A stretch of DNA of 48,454 bases from contig PHBD01000024.1 of the NCBI GenBank assembly GCA_002841865.1, forward strand, positions 1 through 48,454, read 5' to 3'. This DNA comes from Deltaproteobacteria bacterium HGW-Deltaproteobacteria-19 (GTDB lineage: Bacteria > Desulfobacterota > Syntrophia > Syntrophales > PHBD01). Numbering within the stretch: position 1 is the first letter of the stretch; every line of letters starts with the position of its first letter. Positions 18,232-27,218 of the stretch are shown here, piece after piece. Made by a program: the position numbers and the translations under genes. Below the pieces are notes generated by a model. That model was not told the DNA's origin. It saw nothing but the letters and a program-made list of their open reading frames with translations, and made no database searches.

Positions 18232-18999
18232 ATGCACATCGACTGGTTCGTCTTTTTCTCCCAGATCGTCAACCTGATGATCCTGATGTTCCTGCTGAAG
18301 AAGTTTCTTTACGGGAAGATCGTCGGGGCAATAGACGCCAGGGAGGCGAAGATCGCCGCAGTCTTCGCAGAGGCCGAGCAGTCCCGATTGGAGGCCGAGA
18401 GCGCGGCGACGTCGCATGCGCGGAACCTCCGGGAGCTGGACGAACGCCACGAGTCGCTGCTCGAAAAATCGCGCCAGGACGCGGAGAGCTACCGGGAGCG
18501 GCTCGAGGAGAAGGCCCGGGAGGAGACGGACTTCCTGAAGACCCGGTGGATCGAGGCAGTGAAGTCGGAGCGGGAGAACTTTCTCCGGGAACTCCGGCAT
18601 CTGGCGGGCAAGCAAACCTACGCCGTGACGCGGCGGGTGCTCCACGACCTGGCGGAAGTGGACCTGGAGGATCGGATCGTGGAGATCCTGGCGGAGCGGG
18701 TCGTCTCCATGGACGAAGGAGAGCGAAACAGGTTCCGGGAACCCCTGGAGAACGGGGGCGTCGTCACCGTTACGAGCGCTTTCGACCTTACCCCGGAAAG
18801 AAGGGAAAGACTCAACGTCGCTCTTCGGCAGCACATCGCCGCCGATATCGAGGTGGTATTCAGTCAGTCCGACGACCTGCTCTCAGGCTGTGAGCTCCGG
18901 TCAGACGGGCACAAGATCGCCTGGAGCATCAAGGACTACCTCGATACCCTGGAGGAGAGCTTCTACACGGCGCTCTATGAGAAGGCACAGGAACGGTAA
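18232..18999 (+). CDS. atpF: N-ATPase subunit b with C-terminal delta-like domain
   Basis: This 255-residue subunit is about 100 residues longer than a classical b. It has one N-terminal membrane helix ([20 protein letters not shown]), a long charged stalk helix (about 40-140), and then a globular end. The last ~75 residues ([43 protein letters not shown]) align with the C-terminal domain of subunit delta, which has the same VISAAxL...GVxIRxGDxVIDGS order. No separate atpH exists in this operon, so this fusion probably supplies the stator contact. This agrees with the alternate-type F0 b family. Confidence 0.92.
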   Translation: MHIDWFVFFSQIVNLMILMFLLKKFLYGKIVGAIDAREAKIAAVFAEAEQSRLEAESAATSHARNLRELDERHESLLEKSRQDAESYRERLEEKAREETDFLKTRWIEAVKSERENFLRELRHLAGKQTYAVTRRVLHDLAEVDLEDRIVEILAERVVSMDEGERNRFREPLENGGVVTVTSAFDLTPERRERLNVALRQHIAADIEVVFSQSDDLLSGCELRSDGHKIAWSIKDYLDTLEESFYTALYEKAQER

Positions 19000-19022
19000 C
19001 AGGGCTCCAAGGAGAGGAGATC

Positions 19023-20591
19023 ATGGAGATCATGACGGATACGACACCGGAAAAAGAACAGATGAAGACCTTTCTGGACGGAACCTTCAAGACCATGGAC
19101 GCCGTCCTCGACGACCAGGAGGCGGAACTGAGGGACCGCGAGATCGGCACGGTCACGTACGTCGGGTACGGCATCGTCCAGGTCAGCGGGCTGCCGACCA
19201 TCCGTTCCGACGAAGTCGTCCTGTTCCCCGAGAACTTGCAGGGGCTGGTCTTCAACATCGACCCCGACGAGATCGGCGTCATTCTCCTCGGCCACAGCGA
19301 ACATCTGTCGGCGGGGGCCGAGGTGAGAAGGACGGGCCGGATCCTCGACGTCCCGGTCGGGGAATCCCTCATCGGCCGGGTCGTGGACGCCCAGGGGCGC
19401 CCCCTGGACAACGGGGGGGTGATCCGGACCGTCAAGCGCCTGCCGGTGGAGCAGGAGGCGCCCCCCGTCATGGCCCGGGATCCCGTGACGGTGCCTCTGC
19501 AGACAGGCATCAAGGTCATCGACGCCCTCTTCCCGATCGGCCGGGGACAGCGTGAGCTCATCGTCGGGGACCGCCAGACGGGAAAAACGGCCATCGCCCT
19601 CGATGCCATCATCAACCAGGCCGGCAAAGACGTCCTGTGCATCTACTGCACCATCGGGAAGAAAGCCTCCGACACGGCCAAGGTCATCGCCGATCTGAAG
19701 CAGTACAAGGCCATGTCCTACACAACGGTCGTCGTCGCCACCGCAGAAGACCCGCCGGGTCTCCAGTTCATCGCACCCTACGCCGCCACCTCCATGGCCG
19801 AGTACTTCATCGCCCAGGGACGGGACGTCCTGATCATCTACGATGACCTGACAAGCCACGCCCGGGCCTACCGGGAACTTTCCCTGCTCCTCCGTCGGCC
19901 CCCGGGACGGGAGGCCTTCCCGGGAGACATCTTTTACATCCACTCACGCCTGCTGGAGCGGTCGACCCATCTCCGGAAGGACCTCGGCGGCGGCTCCCTT
20001 ACGTCGCTTCCCATCGTGGAGACAGAGGCCCAGGACATCTCGGGCTACATCCCGACGAACCTGATCTCCATCACCGACGGGCAGCTCTACCTGTCGCCCC
20101 GCCTCTTTCAGAAGGGCATTCTCCCCGCCATAGACGTGGGCAAGTCGGTGTCCCGCGTGGGCGGCAAGGCCCAGCTCCCGGCCTATCGGGCCGTCGCCGG
20201 AGACGTCCGGATCTCCTACTCCCAGTTCGAAGAGCTGGAGACCTTCTCCCGCTTCGGGACCCGCCTTGACGATGCGACCCGGAAGGTCCTCGACCGGGGC
20301 TGGCGGCTCCGGGAAATCCTGAAGCAGCCACAGTACAAGCCCATCCCCGTGGCCGAGCAGGTCGCAGCAATCCTGGCCGTCACCTCGGGGCAGTTCGATG
20401 CCGTCGCCGTGGAGGACATCCGGACCGCTGAAGACAAGCTCCGGAAGGACGTGGCGGAGAATCAGGCCGGTTTCTGCTCCCGCATCAGCGAGGGAGAGAA
20501 ATTCAGCGACAAGGACCGGGAAGCGATCGTCTGCGTGGCCCGGGAAACAGCCGTCTGTTTCCGGAAGGAGCCCGAACGTGCTGACAGCTGA
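19023..20591 (+). CDS. atpA: N-ATPase F1 subunit alpha
   Basis: This non-catalytic nucleotide-binding subunit has 522 residues. Walker A is [13 protein letters not shown] (about 180). Other conserved stretches are [54 protein letters not shown] (read in parts), and [12 protein letters not shown], which carries the arginine-finger region. The N-terminus is a helix ([17 protein letters not shown]) that should bind the delta-like end of subunit b. AAGGAGAGGAG upstream supports the start. The end overlaps atpG by 14 bases. Confidence 0.95.
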   Translation: MEIMTDTTPEKEQMKTFLDGTFKTMDAVLDDQEAELRDREIGTVTYVGYGIVQVSGLPTIRSDEVVLFPENLQGLVFNIDPDEIGVILLGHSEHLSAGAEVRRTGRILDVPVGESLIGRVVDAQGRPLDNGGVIRTVKRLPVEQEAPPVMARDPVTVPLQTGIKVIDALFPIGRGQRELIVGDRQTGKTAIALDAIINQAGKDVLCIYCTIGKKASDTAKVIADLKQYKAMSYTTVVVATAEDPPGLQFIAPYAATSMAEYFIAQGRDVLIIYDDLTSHARAYRELSLLLRRPPGREAFPGDIFYIHSRLLERSTHLRKDLGGGSLTSLPIVETEAQDISGYIPTNLISITDGQLYLSPRLFQKGILPAIDVGKSVSRVGGKAQLPAYRAVAGDVRISYSQFEELETFSRFGTRLDDATRKVLDRGWRLREILKQPQYKPIPVAEQVAAILAVTSGQFDAVAVEDIRTAEDKLRKDVAENQAGFCSRISEGEKFSDKDREAIVCVARETAVCFRKEPERADS

Positions 20592-21507
20592 AGCCCTGAA
20601 GCGCAGGATCCAGAGCGCCCAGGATCTCCTGGGGGTGGTGAAGACCATGAAGGCCCTGGCGGCCGTCAGCATCCGCCAGTACCAGCGGGCCGTCGAGTCC
20701 CTGGGGGAATACAACCGGACCGTCGAGATGGGCCTCCAGGTCCTCCTGAAAGACCGCCGTGACCCCCTCTCGTCATCCGTGTCCAGGGTCCCCCGCCTAG
20801 GGGCGATCGTGTTTGGAACCGACCAGGGTCTCTGCGGCCAGCTCAACAACGTCATCGTCCAGCACGCTCTGGAAGAAATGGACAAGACCGGCATACCCAA
20901 AGAGAACCGGATTGTGATCGCCATCGGCGTGAAAACGGCGGACCTCCTGGAGGACGGGGGACAGCGGGTCTTCGAGACGCTGGCAACCCCGGGTTCGACA
21001 GCGGGCATCACGCCCATGGTCCAGGACATCACGCTCTTCCTGGAAACCTGGCGGTTCCGGAACCTCGTGGAAAACATGTCGCTCTATTACAACGAGTACC
21101 TCACCGGCGCAAATTACCGGCCGCGGACGCTGAAACTTCTTCCGATCGACAAGGAATGGCTTGCCGGCCTCCGGAAGCGGAAATGGGCGTCCCGCACACT
21201 CCCGATGTTCACCATGGACTGGGAGCCCCTCTTCCGGGCCATGATCCGGGAATACCTGTTCGTCTCCCTGTACCAGGCATTCGCCAACTCGCTGGCCAGC
21301 GAGAACGCGAGCCGCCTCGCGGCGATGCAGAACGCGGAAAAGAACATCGAGGAACGTCTTGAGGAGCTCAACGTCCAGTTCCACCGCCAGCGCCAGATGA
21401 CCATCACGGAGGAACTGCTCGATATCGTGAGCGGGTTTGAAGCAATGAAGGCAGTCAAGGTCGGGGATGGCTCGGTGGCGTCCCGGAAAGGAGGGACCAG
21501 ACCATGA
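20578..21507 (+). CDS. atpG: N-ATPase F1 subunit gamma
   Basis: This 309-residue central shaft has the N-terminal helix [20 protein letters not shown] and the C-terminal helix [17 protein letters not shown], which form the rotating coiled coil, with a Rossmann-like part between ([18 protein letters not shown]). The start is GTG at 20578 with GAAGGAG (20564-20570) seven bases upstream, inside the end of atpA; the frame open from 20398 is not used. The stop overlaps the start of the cytidylate-kinase-like gene (ATGA), so that gene belongs to the ATPase transcript. Confidence 0.93.
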   Translation: MLTAEALKRRIQSAQDLLGVVKTMKALAAVSIRQYQRAVESLGEYNRTVEMGLQVLLKDRRDPLSSSVSRVPRLGAIVFGTDQGLCGQLNNVIVQHALEEMDKTGIPKENRIVIAIGVKTADLLEDGGQRVFETLATPGSTAGITPMVQDITLFLETWRFRNLVENMSLYYNEYLTGANYRPRTLKLLPIDKEWLAGLRKRKWASRTLPMFTMDWEPLFRAMIREYLFVSLYQAFANSLASENASRLAAMQNAEKNIEERLEELNVQFHRQRQMTITEELLDIVSGFEAMKAVKVGDGSVASRKGGTRP

Positions 21508-22289
21508 CGACGGAAAGACGGCTGTGCGTGATCTGTGCCTGGCGGGAACATTGCCAGAAGCGTTTCAGCGTAACCTACAATGGGTCGCTAAACATCCACT
21601 GCCCCGATTTTACGAGAGATTACACGATCCGGGACCTGGAGGCGGACAAGCAGGTCGTGGAGGCCGTCCTGGACAAGTGGCGCAAGGAAGGGCTGACGGG
21701 CCCCCGCCCGTGCATCACCATTTCCCGGGAACCGGCGGCCGGTGGAAGCGAGATCTCCCGGAGGCTGGCTGCCGACCTCAAGATGGACCTCATGGGCGGC
21801 CAGATCATTTCCCGCGTGGCCGAAAGCGCGGGCATGAGTGAAAAGGTCGTGGCGACCCTGGACGAAAAACGCGTCTCCACCCTGGACACGTGGCTCACGT
21901 CGCTCTTCACGGCCCGCCACCTCTGGCCCGACGTCTACCTGAAACACTTGACGAAAGTCATCGGTACGATCGGGGAACACGGCAACGCCATCATCGTCGG
22001 CCGGGGAGCCCAGTTCATCCTGCCGCTGGAGAGGCTCTTCCGGGTCCGCTTCATCGCCCCTCAGGAACAACGCATCGCCAAGGTCATGAAAGACCGGAAA
22101 TACAGCAGGGACGATGCGGAAAGTTACGTGGTCAAGGCAGAGGCGGATCGGGCCGCCTTCATCAAGAAATATTTCCGGGAGGACATCGCCGACCCGGCCC
22201 ATTTCGACCTGGTTCTCAACACGGCCGGGTTGACCGTCGACCAGGCCACGGAAATCGTAAAGGCCTCCTTCCGGGCAAAGTTCCCCTGA
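21504..22289 (+). CDS. Cytidylate-kinase-like protein with N-terminal Cys cluster (copy 2)
   Basis: This 261-residue protein is the second member of the cytidylate-kinase-like family here. The kinase-like core (from about residue 70) matches copy 1 (8593): ISREPAAGGSEISRRL, MSEKVVATLDEKR, WLTSLFTARHLWPDVYLKH, GNAIIVGRGAQFIL, MKDRKYSRDDAESYV. The nucleotide loop lacks the P-loop Lys. Unlike copy 1 it has an N-terminal CVICAWREHCQKRF with a further Cys in HCPDFTRDY: four Cys (8, 11, 17, 33), a plausible metal or Fe-S site (inference). Its start overlaps the atpG stop, giving coupling to the ATPase. It may link nucleotide or redox state to the ATPase; no substrate is shown. Confidence 0.82.
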   Translation: MTTERRLCVICAWREHCQKRFSVTYNGSLNIHCPDFTRDYTIRDLEADKQVVEAVLDKWRKEGLTGPRPCITISREPAAGGSEISRRLAADLKMDLMGGQIISRVAESAGMSEKVVATLDEKRVSTLDTWLTSLFTARHLWPDVYLKHLTKVIGTIGEHGNAIIVGRGAQFILPLERLFRVRFIAPQEQRIAKVMKDRKYSRDDAESYVVKAEADRAAFIKKYFREDIADPAHFDLVLNTAGLTVDQATEIVKASFRAKFP

Positions 22290-22293
22290 TCCC

Positions 22294-22323
22294 GCCGGGG
22301 CTCCGCCAGCCCCGGCATCCTTT
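22294..22323 (+). terminator. Probable terminator of the N-ATPase operon
   Basis: GCCGGGGCT (22294-22302) and AGCCCCGGC (22308-22316) form a perfect 9-base GC-rich stem with a five-base loop, followed by ATCCTTT. The T-run is short, but the place, five bases after the last stop codon, is right. Confidence 0.55.
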
Positions 22324-22490
22324 CCGGGCCGGTCGGCAACCGTCGGGGGCCCGGATCGCTTTCATTCCCGGTCGGGCCCATCGATCCGGATGGGATCCTG
22401 CCGGCTGATGCCTTCCCTGTCCGGGAAGGAACCCGGATCTCATCTCCGTTCACGTAGAAGATGGCAGTCGCTTCAAGAAAGGAGGACGGT

Positions 22491-23882
22491 ATGAAAGGGA
22501 AAGCCGCAAAAAAACAGACATCGGGCGGGAAAGGTCCGGTGAAGAAAGAGGGTGGGGCTCCGTCGGCCTCGACGGTCTCCAGCCTTCTGCTCCATAGCAT
22601 CATCCAGGGGTTTTCCATCCCTGCCTTCGTAATCGGAACGGACCACAAGGTCCTTTTCTGGAACTCCGCACTGGAGAAGCTGAGCAACATCCCGGCCGGC
22701 GAAATCGTAGGAACCAACCAGCAGTGGCGAGCCTTCTACGCCGAGGAGAGGCCCTGTATGGCCGACCTCATCCTGAACGGCATCACGGAACGGATTCCCA
22801 AGTGGTACGCCGGCAAGTACCGGAAGTCCGATCTCCTGGAGGAAGCATACGAGGCGACGGATTTCTTTCCCGACCTGGGAGAAGACGGCCGCTGGCTCCG
22901 CTTCACCGCAGCGGCTGTCCGGGACGATGGCGGGCGCCTCGTGGGCGCCCTCGAAACCCTGGAAGACATCACGGAACAGAAGGTAGCCGAGATCAACCAG
23001 CGGGAAATCGAACAGAGGCTCTTCTACGTCATCGAGGGATCTCCCATTCCCACGTTCGTCGTCGGCCTGGACCACAAGGTGATCTACTGGAACCGGGCAC
23101 TGGAGAGACTCAGCAAAATCCCGGCGATAGAGATGATCGGTACGAACGGTCACTGGCGGGCCTTCTATGCCCAGGAGCGGCCCTGCATGGCCGACCTCCT
23201 GGTCAATGAAACGCCGGAGATCATTCAGGAATGGTACCGGGGGGTGGCAAAATCGAAGCTCCTCGACGAGACCTACGAGGCGGAGGGCTTCTTCCCCGAC
23301 CTGGGAGAGAGCGGCCGCTGGCTCCGATTCATCGCGGTTCCCATCCGCAGTTCCCAGCGGGTCCTGATGGGTGCCATCGAAACGCTGGAGGACATCACGG
23401 AACGCAAGCGAATCGAGCAGGTGGTCATCGAGAACGAACAGCGACTCCGCAGCGTGATCCAGGGGTTTTCCATTCCCGCCTTCGTAATCGGGAAGGACCA
23501 CAAGGTGCTCTACTGGAACCGGGCCCTGGAACAGCTGAGCAAGATCCCCGCCTCGGAGGTCGTCGGGACCAACCGGCACTGGCGGGCCTTCTACGCCCAG
23601 GAGAGGCCCTGCATGGCCGATCTCCTGGTGGACAGCGCCCTGGCCAAAGTCCCGAAGTGGTACTCGGGAAAGTACCGGAAATCGGACCTCATCGAGGAGT
23701 CGTACGAGGCGACGGACTTCTTTCCCGCCCTGGGCAAAAGCGGACGCTGGCTCCGGTTCACAGCCGCCGCGATCCGGGATTCCCATGGAGAACTCGTCGG
23801 GGCGGTGGAGACACTGGAGGACATCACCGAGCAGAAAACGGCGGAGGATAGCCTGAAGAAGGCGGCACGAGTGAAGAAATGA
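22491..23882 (+). CDS. Triple PAS-domain protein without output domain
   Basis: This 463-residue soluble protein has a Lys/Gly-rich start, then three PAS domains (about 35-165, 178-305, 318-450), each ending in LEDITE. All three carry the same loop W(R)AFYAxERPCMADL with an invariant Cys, and a WLRF motif. The histidine kinase at 9476 has one copy of the same type. There is no kinase, cyclase, methyl-acceptor or DNA-binding domain; the C-terminus is a short Lys-rich tail. AAAGGAGG (22478-22485) supports ATG 22491. It may be a ligand-binding scaffold that pairs with the kinase PAS-1. Domain limits are estimates. Confidence 0.82.
   Translation: MKGKAAKKQTSGGKGPVKKEGGAPSASTVSSLLLHSIIQGFSIPAFVIGTDHKVLFWNSALEKLSNIPAGEIVGTNQQWRAFYAEERPCMADLILNGITERIPKWYAGKYRKSDLLEEAYEATDFFPDLGEDGRWLRFTAAAVRDDGGRLVGALETLEDITEQKVAEINQREIEQRLFYVIEGSPIPTFVVGLDHKVIYWNRALERLSKIPAIEMIGTNGHWRAFYAQERPCMADLLVNETPEIIQEWYRGVAKSKLLDETYEAEGFFPDLGESGRWLRFIAVPIRSSQRVLMGAIETLEDITERKRIEQVVIENEQRLRSVIQGFSIPAFVIGKDHKVLYWNRALEQLSKIPASEVVGTNRHWRAFYAQERPCMADLLVDSALAKVPKWYSGKYRKSDLIEESYEATDFFPALGKSGRWLRFTAAAIRDSHGELVGAVETLEDITEQKTAEDSLKKAARVKK
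22590..23845 (+). repeat. Three in-frame repeats encoding PAS domains
   Basis: Units start near 22590, 23025 and 23445. Repeats 1 and 3 are nearly identical over about 50 bases at their beginning (the ATCCAGGGGTTTTCCAT block is at 22602 and 23457, 855 bases apart). Repeat 2 is more diverged there. This suggests later duplication or gene conversion between units 1 and 3. Confidence 0.75.
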
Positions 23883-23964
23883 TTCGGCGCTACGCTACGA
23901 AAGGCGACCCGGCAGATCCGTTATTCCGCATTCGCTTTTTACACAGAAAAAGGAGGGGCAGGCC

Positions 23965-24477
23965 ATGACATCCTACGCCACGAAGTTGATCGAGATCACC
24001 GAGCGTCACGCCGATACGATCGCCCAGCAATGGTATAACAACGTCCGGATGAATCCCAGGACGCCGTCGTATCACAAGATGCCGGAGGAAGAAGCGAAAA
24101 AACAAGCCATGTATTTTTTCACCAACTTCCGGAAGCTGTTTTTTTCGGACAACCCCTTCGAGGAGGCGCAGACACTGTTCTCGCGATATGCGGAAGCCCG
24201 CCACAAAGAGCGGATCTCCCTCCCCGAGGTCGTATACGCCCTCACCCTCATGCGTCGCCACATGTGGCTTTTCTCCACTTCCCAGGCCGTATTCATCACG
24301 GCGGTGGAGCACCATCACGCTGCGGAGAGCCAGAGCCGCACGATCCTGATGTTCGATTATGCCATCTACATCATTGTCCAGAAATACGAAGAACTGGTGA
24401 AAAAGGAAGTCGAGGAGAAGCTGAAGTCCCTGAAGGTCAAGACCCCCCTGACGTTCTGGGGAAGCGACCGAAAATGA
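23965..24477 (+). CDS. RsbRD N-terminal-domain-like protein (copy 3)
   Basis: This 170-residue helical protein is related to copies 1 and 2 upstream of atpD: ITERHADTIAQQWYNNVRMNP, YAEARHKERISLPEVVYAL, LMRRHMWLF, HHHAAESQSRTILMFDYAIYI. There is no STAS or other output domain. AAGGAGG lies just before ATG 23965. It is 82 bases behind the triple-PAS gene and probably co-transcribed with it, so a PAS/RsbRD pair flanks the N-ATPase on this side too. The role is unknown. The next gene, rtcB, is convergent. Confidence 0.78.
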   Translation: MTSYATKLIEITERHADTIAQQWYNNVRMNPRTPSYHKMPEEEAKKQAMYFFTNFRKLFFSDNPFEEAQTLFSRYAEARHKERISLPEVVYALTLMRRHMWLFSTSQAVFITAVEHHHAAESQSRTILMFDYAIYIIVQKYEELVKKEVEEKLKSLKVKTPLTFWGSDRK

Positions 24478-24537
24478 CCCCCCTCGCCCCGGGTCGCGCC
24501 GGAAGGTTCGGCCGGCCCGGGGTCCCTCCTGTTTCTC

Positions 24538-25974
24538 CTATCCCTTGATGCAGCCGACGGCACGCAGGCGGGCCACCTTGCGGGCGAGGCCCGCCCGGTG
24601 AACCACGTCCACGACGGCATCCAGATCCTTGTAGGCCTCGGGAATCTCTTCCCGCAGGGTTTCCTTGCCGCTGGCCATGACCAGAATGCCCCGCTCGGCC
24701 AGTTCCCGGGCGACGGCCCGGCCGCGGCTCGACTTGACCGCCTGGGTTCGGCTCATGACCCGGCCGGCTCCATGGCAGGAGCTTCCGAAGGTCTCCGCCA
24801 TGGCCCGTTCCGTTCCCGCCAGAACGTACGACCCGGTTCCCATGTCCCCCGGGATGAGGACCGGCTGGCCCACCGCCCGGTAGCGGTCCGGAAGGGCCGG
24901 ATGGCCCGGCGGATAGGCCCGGGTGGCCCCCTTCCGGTGCACGCACAGGGTCCGCTCCCGCCCCTCCACCGGGAGGGTCTCGATCTTGGCGATGTTGTGG
25001 CAGACGTCGTAAAGGAGACGCATGCCCAACTCGCGGGGGCCTTTTTTCAGGGTTCGCTCGAAGGTCTCCCGGGTCCAGTGCATCAGCATCTGACGGTTCG
25101 CCCAGGCATAGTTGGCCGCGCAGGCCATGGCGGCCAGGTAATCCTTCCCCTGCGGTGAGTGCAGATAAGCGCAGGCGAGCTGGCGGTCCGGGAGGTTCAG
25201 GTCCAGGGTGCGGACGTGCTTCACAAGCCGGGCCAGGAAATCGTCGCAGACCTGGTAACCCAGGCCCCGGGAACCGCTGTGGATCATGACGGTGACCTGC
25301 CCCCGCTCCAGGCCGAACGCCCGGGCCGCCTCGGGGTCGAAGATGTCCTCCACGACCTCGATTTCCAGGAAATGGTTCCCCGAGCCGAGGGTCCCGAGCT
25401 GAGGCCGCCCCCGCTCCAGGGCCCGGGGACTCACCTTTTCAGGATCGGCCCCGGCCAGGCAGCCTCCGTCTTCCGTCGTCTCCAGGTCCGACTCGGTTCC
25501 GTACCCCCGCCCCACGGCCCACCGGGCCCCCTCCACCAGGACGTGACGCTGCTCCTTCTCGGAGAGCTTCAGGACGCCCGTCGAACCCACGCCGGAGGGG
25601 ATATTCCGGAAGAGCGCCGCAACCAGATCCTTCAGGGACTCCCGGATCTCCGGGAAGGACAGGCGCGTGGCCACCAGGCGGCATCCGCAGTTGATGTCGT
25701 AGCCGACACCCCCGGGGGACACGACCCCCTCATCGAGGTCGAAGGCCGCCACGCCTCCGATGGGGAACCCGTAGCCCCAGTGCATGTCCGGCATGGCCAG
25801 GGAGGCCTTCACGATCCCCGGGAGATGGGCCACGTTGGCCACCTGACGGACCCCTTCATCGGCGGTCTTCATGAGGGCCCGGCTCGAATAGATGATCCCG
25901 GGAACGCGCATGCCGCCGGTCGGTTCGATTTTCCAGCGGAATTCGTCGATCTGCGTCAGGGGGATGTCAGACAT
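24538..25974 (-). CDS. rtcB: RtcB-type RNA ligase
   Basis: RtcB joins 2',3'-cyclic-phosphate or 3'-phosphate RNA ends to 5'-OH ends using GTP and Mn2+. The 478 residues show the family landmarks: MPDMHWGYGFPIGG, GGVGYDINCGCRL with the metal-binding Cys, GSGNHFLEIE, MIHSGSRGLGYQ, IPGDMGTGSY, and CHGAGR with the His that is guanylylated. The start codon lies within the end of the archease gene (eight-base overlap), and both are transcribed with the TVP38-type gene. Archease next door fits its known role as RtcB activator. RNA repair or tRNA healing is the likely function; the RNA target is not visible. Confidence 0.96.
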   Translation of the reverse strand: MSDIPLTQIDEFRWKIEPTGGMRVPGIIYSSRALMKTADEGVRQVANVAHLPGIVKASLAMPDMHWGYGFPIGGVAAFDLDEGVVSPGGVGYDINCGCRLVATRLSFPEIRESLKDLVAALFRNIPSGVGSTGVLKLSEKEQRHVLVEGARWAVGRGYGTESDLETTEDGGCLAGADPEKVSPRALERGRPQLGTLGSGNHFLEIEVVEDIFDPEAARAFGLERGQVTVMIHSGSRGLGYQVCDDFLARLVKHVRTLDLNLPDRQLACAYLHSPQGKDYLAAMACAANYAWANRQMLMHWTRETFERTLKKGPRELGMRLLYDVCHNIAKIETLPVEGRERTLCVHRKGATRAYPPGHPALPDRYRAVGQPVLIPGDMGTGSYVLAGTERAMAETFGSSCHGAGRVMSRTQAVKSSRGRAVARELAERGILVMASGKETLREEIPEAYKDLDAVVDVVHRAGLARKVARLRAVGCIKG

Positions 25975-26392
25975 CGAAGATCACCCTTCCCTTCCATCGC
26001 TCCCGGCCCTCGAGAGTCTCCTCCAGGGAGGCGCCGTGCCAGGTGACGGCCTTGATCTCCATCCGGATCCGGTGGCGTCCCGGATCGTACGGCTCGCCCC
26101 GCAGCTCGGCCTCCAGGGTCGTCTTCTCCCCCATCCGAACCCGGGCGGTCCGGATGAGAAATCCCTCCCCTGTATAGAGGTAGAGGCACTCCCGGAGAAA
26201 GTTGACCAGAAGATCCGCCGGATCCTCCCCCTCGACGCGAATCGCCCGGGATTCGGCATCGCGGATCCCGTCCCGCTCCGCCAGGAGGTCAAAGAGGGCC
26301 TCGGCGGCCCGGGCCATGACCTCTTCCGGCGTGTCTCCGGAGACTTCGATCCCCAGGTCTGCCGTGTGGTCGATGAGCCGGTAAAAACTCAC
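25967..26392 (-). CDS. Archease, RtcB activator
   Basis: Archease speeds up guanylylation of RtcB and allows multiple turnovers. The 141 residues show the N-terminal signature LIDHTADLGIEV and the C-terminal RVIFDV with a terminal-region Asp, the two metal-binding areas of the family. A short EEVMARAAEALFDLL helix and the LLVNFLRECLYL helix are also typical. It overlaps rtcB by eight bases and the upstream membrane gene by four, forming a compact three-gene unit. Confidence 0.94.
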   Translation of the reverse strand: MSFYRLIDHTADLGIEVSGDTPEEVMARAAEALFDLLAERDGIRDAESRAIRVEGEDPADLLVNFLRECLYLYTGEGFLIRTARVRMGEKTTLEAELRGEPYDPGRHRIRMEIKAVTWHGASLEETLEGRERWKGRVIFDV

Positions 26393-27090
26393 GCCATCCC
26401 CCGCGGTGGTTCCGGTGGTTTTTTATGCCGGACGAAGCGGATGATCTCGTGCCGCCAGAAATAGGCCAGGAGAAACAGGAGCGACCCGACCCCCAGGGCG
26501 ATCATCCACGGCACGTTTTCCCGGCAGGGATCCCGGGCGATCATGCCGCTGATGGACAGGCCGATGGTACCGACGAGCCGGCCGACGGTGGAAATGACCA
26601 GGAAGGGCCCTGCCTTCATGTGGCTGAGCCCCAGGATGTAGCAGAGGGAATCCTTCGGGAATCCGGGGATCAGGAACAGGAAGAAGGCCACCGCCGTCCC
26701 CTGGCGGGCCATGAATTTGTCGTACCGCTGAATCAGGGAGGGTTTGACGAACCGCTCCACCAGCGGCAGCCCGAACCAGTGGGCGAGCCCGAAGGCGAGC
26801 CAGGAACCGATGGTCAGGCCGATGGTGGAATAGACCGTGCCCAGGACGGGACCATAGAGAAAGCCGCCGATGAACCCCGTCACCTCCCCGGGGATCGGCG
26901 CCAGGATGACCTGCAGGACCTGCAGGACGATAAAAACGACCACCGACAGGGGTCCGTAGGACTCCAGCAGGCGGATCGTCTGCTGGCGGTCTCCAAAAAA
27001 GGCGGCCAGATTGAAGTGAATAAAGGCCCAGGCTGCGATGGCCACAAGGACCACCAGGAGAATCAGCCTCAACCAAAGTCGGTTTTTCAT
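26389..27090 (-). CDS. TVP38/TMEM64-family membrane protein
   Basis: This 233-residue protein has about six hydrophobic segments. The family core is visible: APIPGEVTGFIGGFLYGPV..., then GLTIGSWLAFGLAHWFG, FLFLIPGFPKDSLCYILG and a later VGRLVGTIGLSISG. These are the SNARE-associated/DedA-superfamily re-entrant loop motifs. Members act in membrane lipid (for example undecaprenyl-phosphate or phospholipid) movement. It is the first gene of the unit with archease and rtcB; the functional reason for that linkage is not obvious. AGGCAGG stands directly before the ATG. Confidence 0.87.
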   Translation of the reverse strand: MKNRLWLRLILLVVLVAIAAWAFIHFNLAAFFGDRQQTIRLLESYGPLSVVVFIVLQVLQVILAPIPGEVTGFIGGFLYGPVLGTVYSTIGLTIGSWLAFGLAHWFGLPLVERFVKPSLIQRYDKFMARQGTAVAFFLFLIPGFPKDSLCYILGLSHMKAGPFLVISTVGRLVGTIGLSISGMIARDPCRENVPWMIALGVGSLLFLLAYFWRHEIIRFVRHKKPPEPPRGMA

Positions 27091-27218
27091 CCTGCCTCAG
27101 GGAAGGATCGGCCGGATCGCATCGACGAAAAAACGATCCATTCGGTCACGGAGGCCGACCCGCTGAAAAACAGCCGTCTTCAATCACCCGGTTCAGACGG
27201 ATGACCTGGGTTGCCGTA

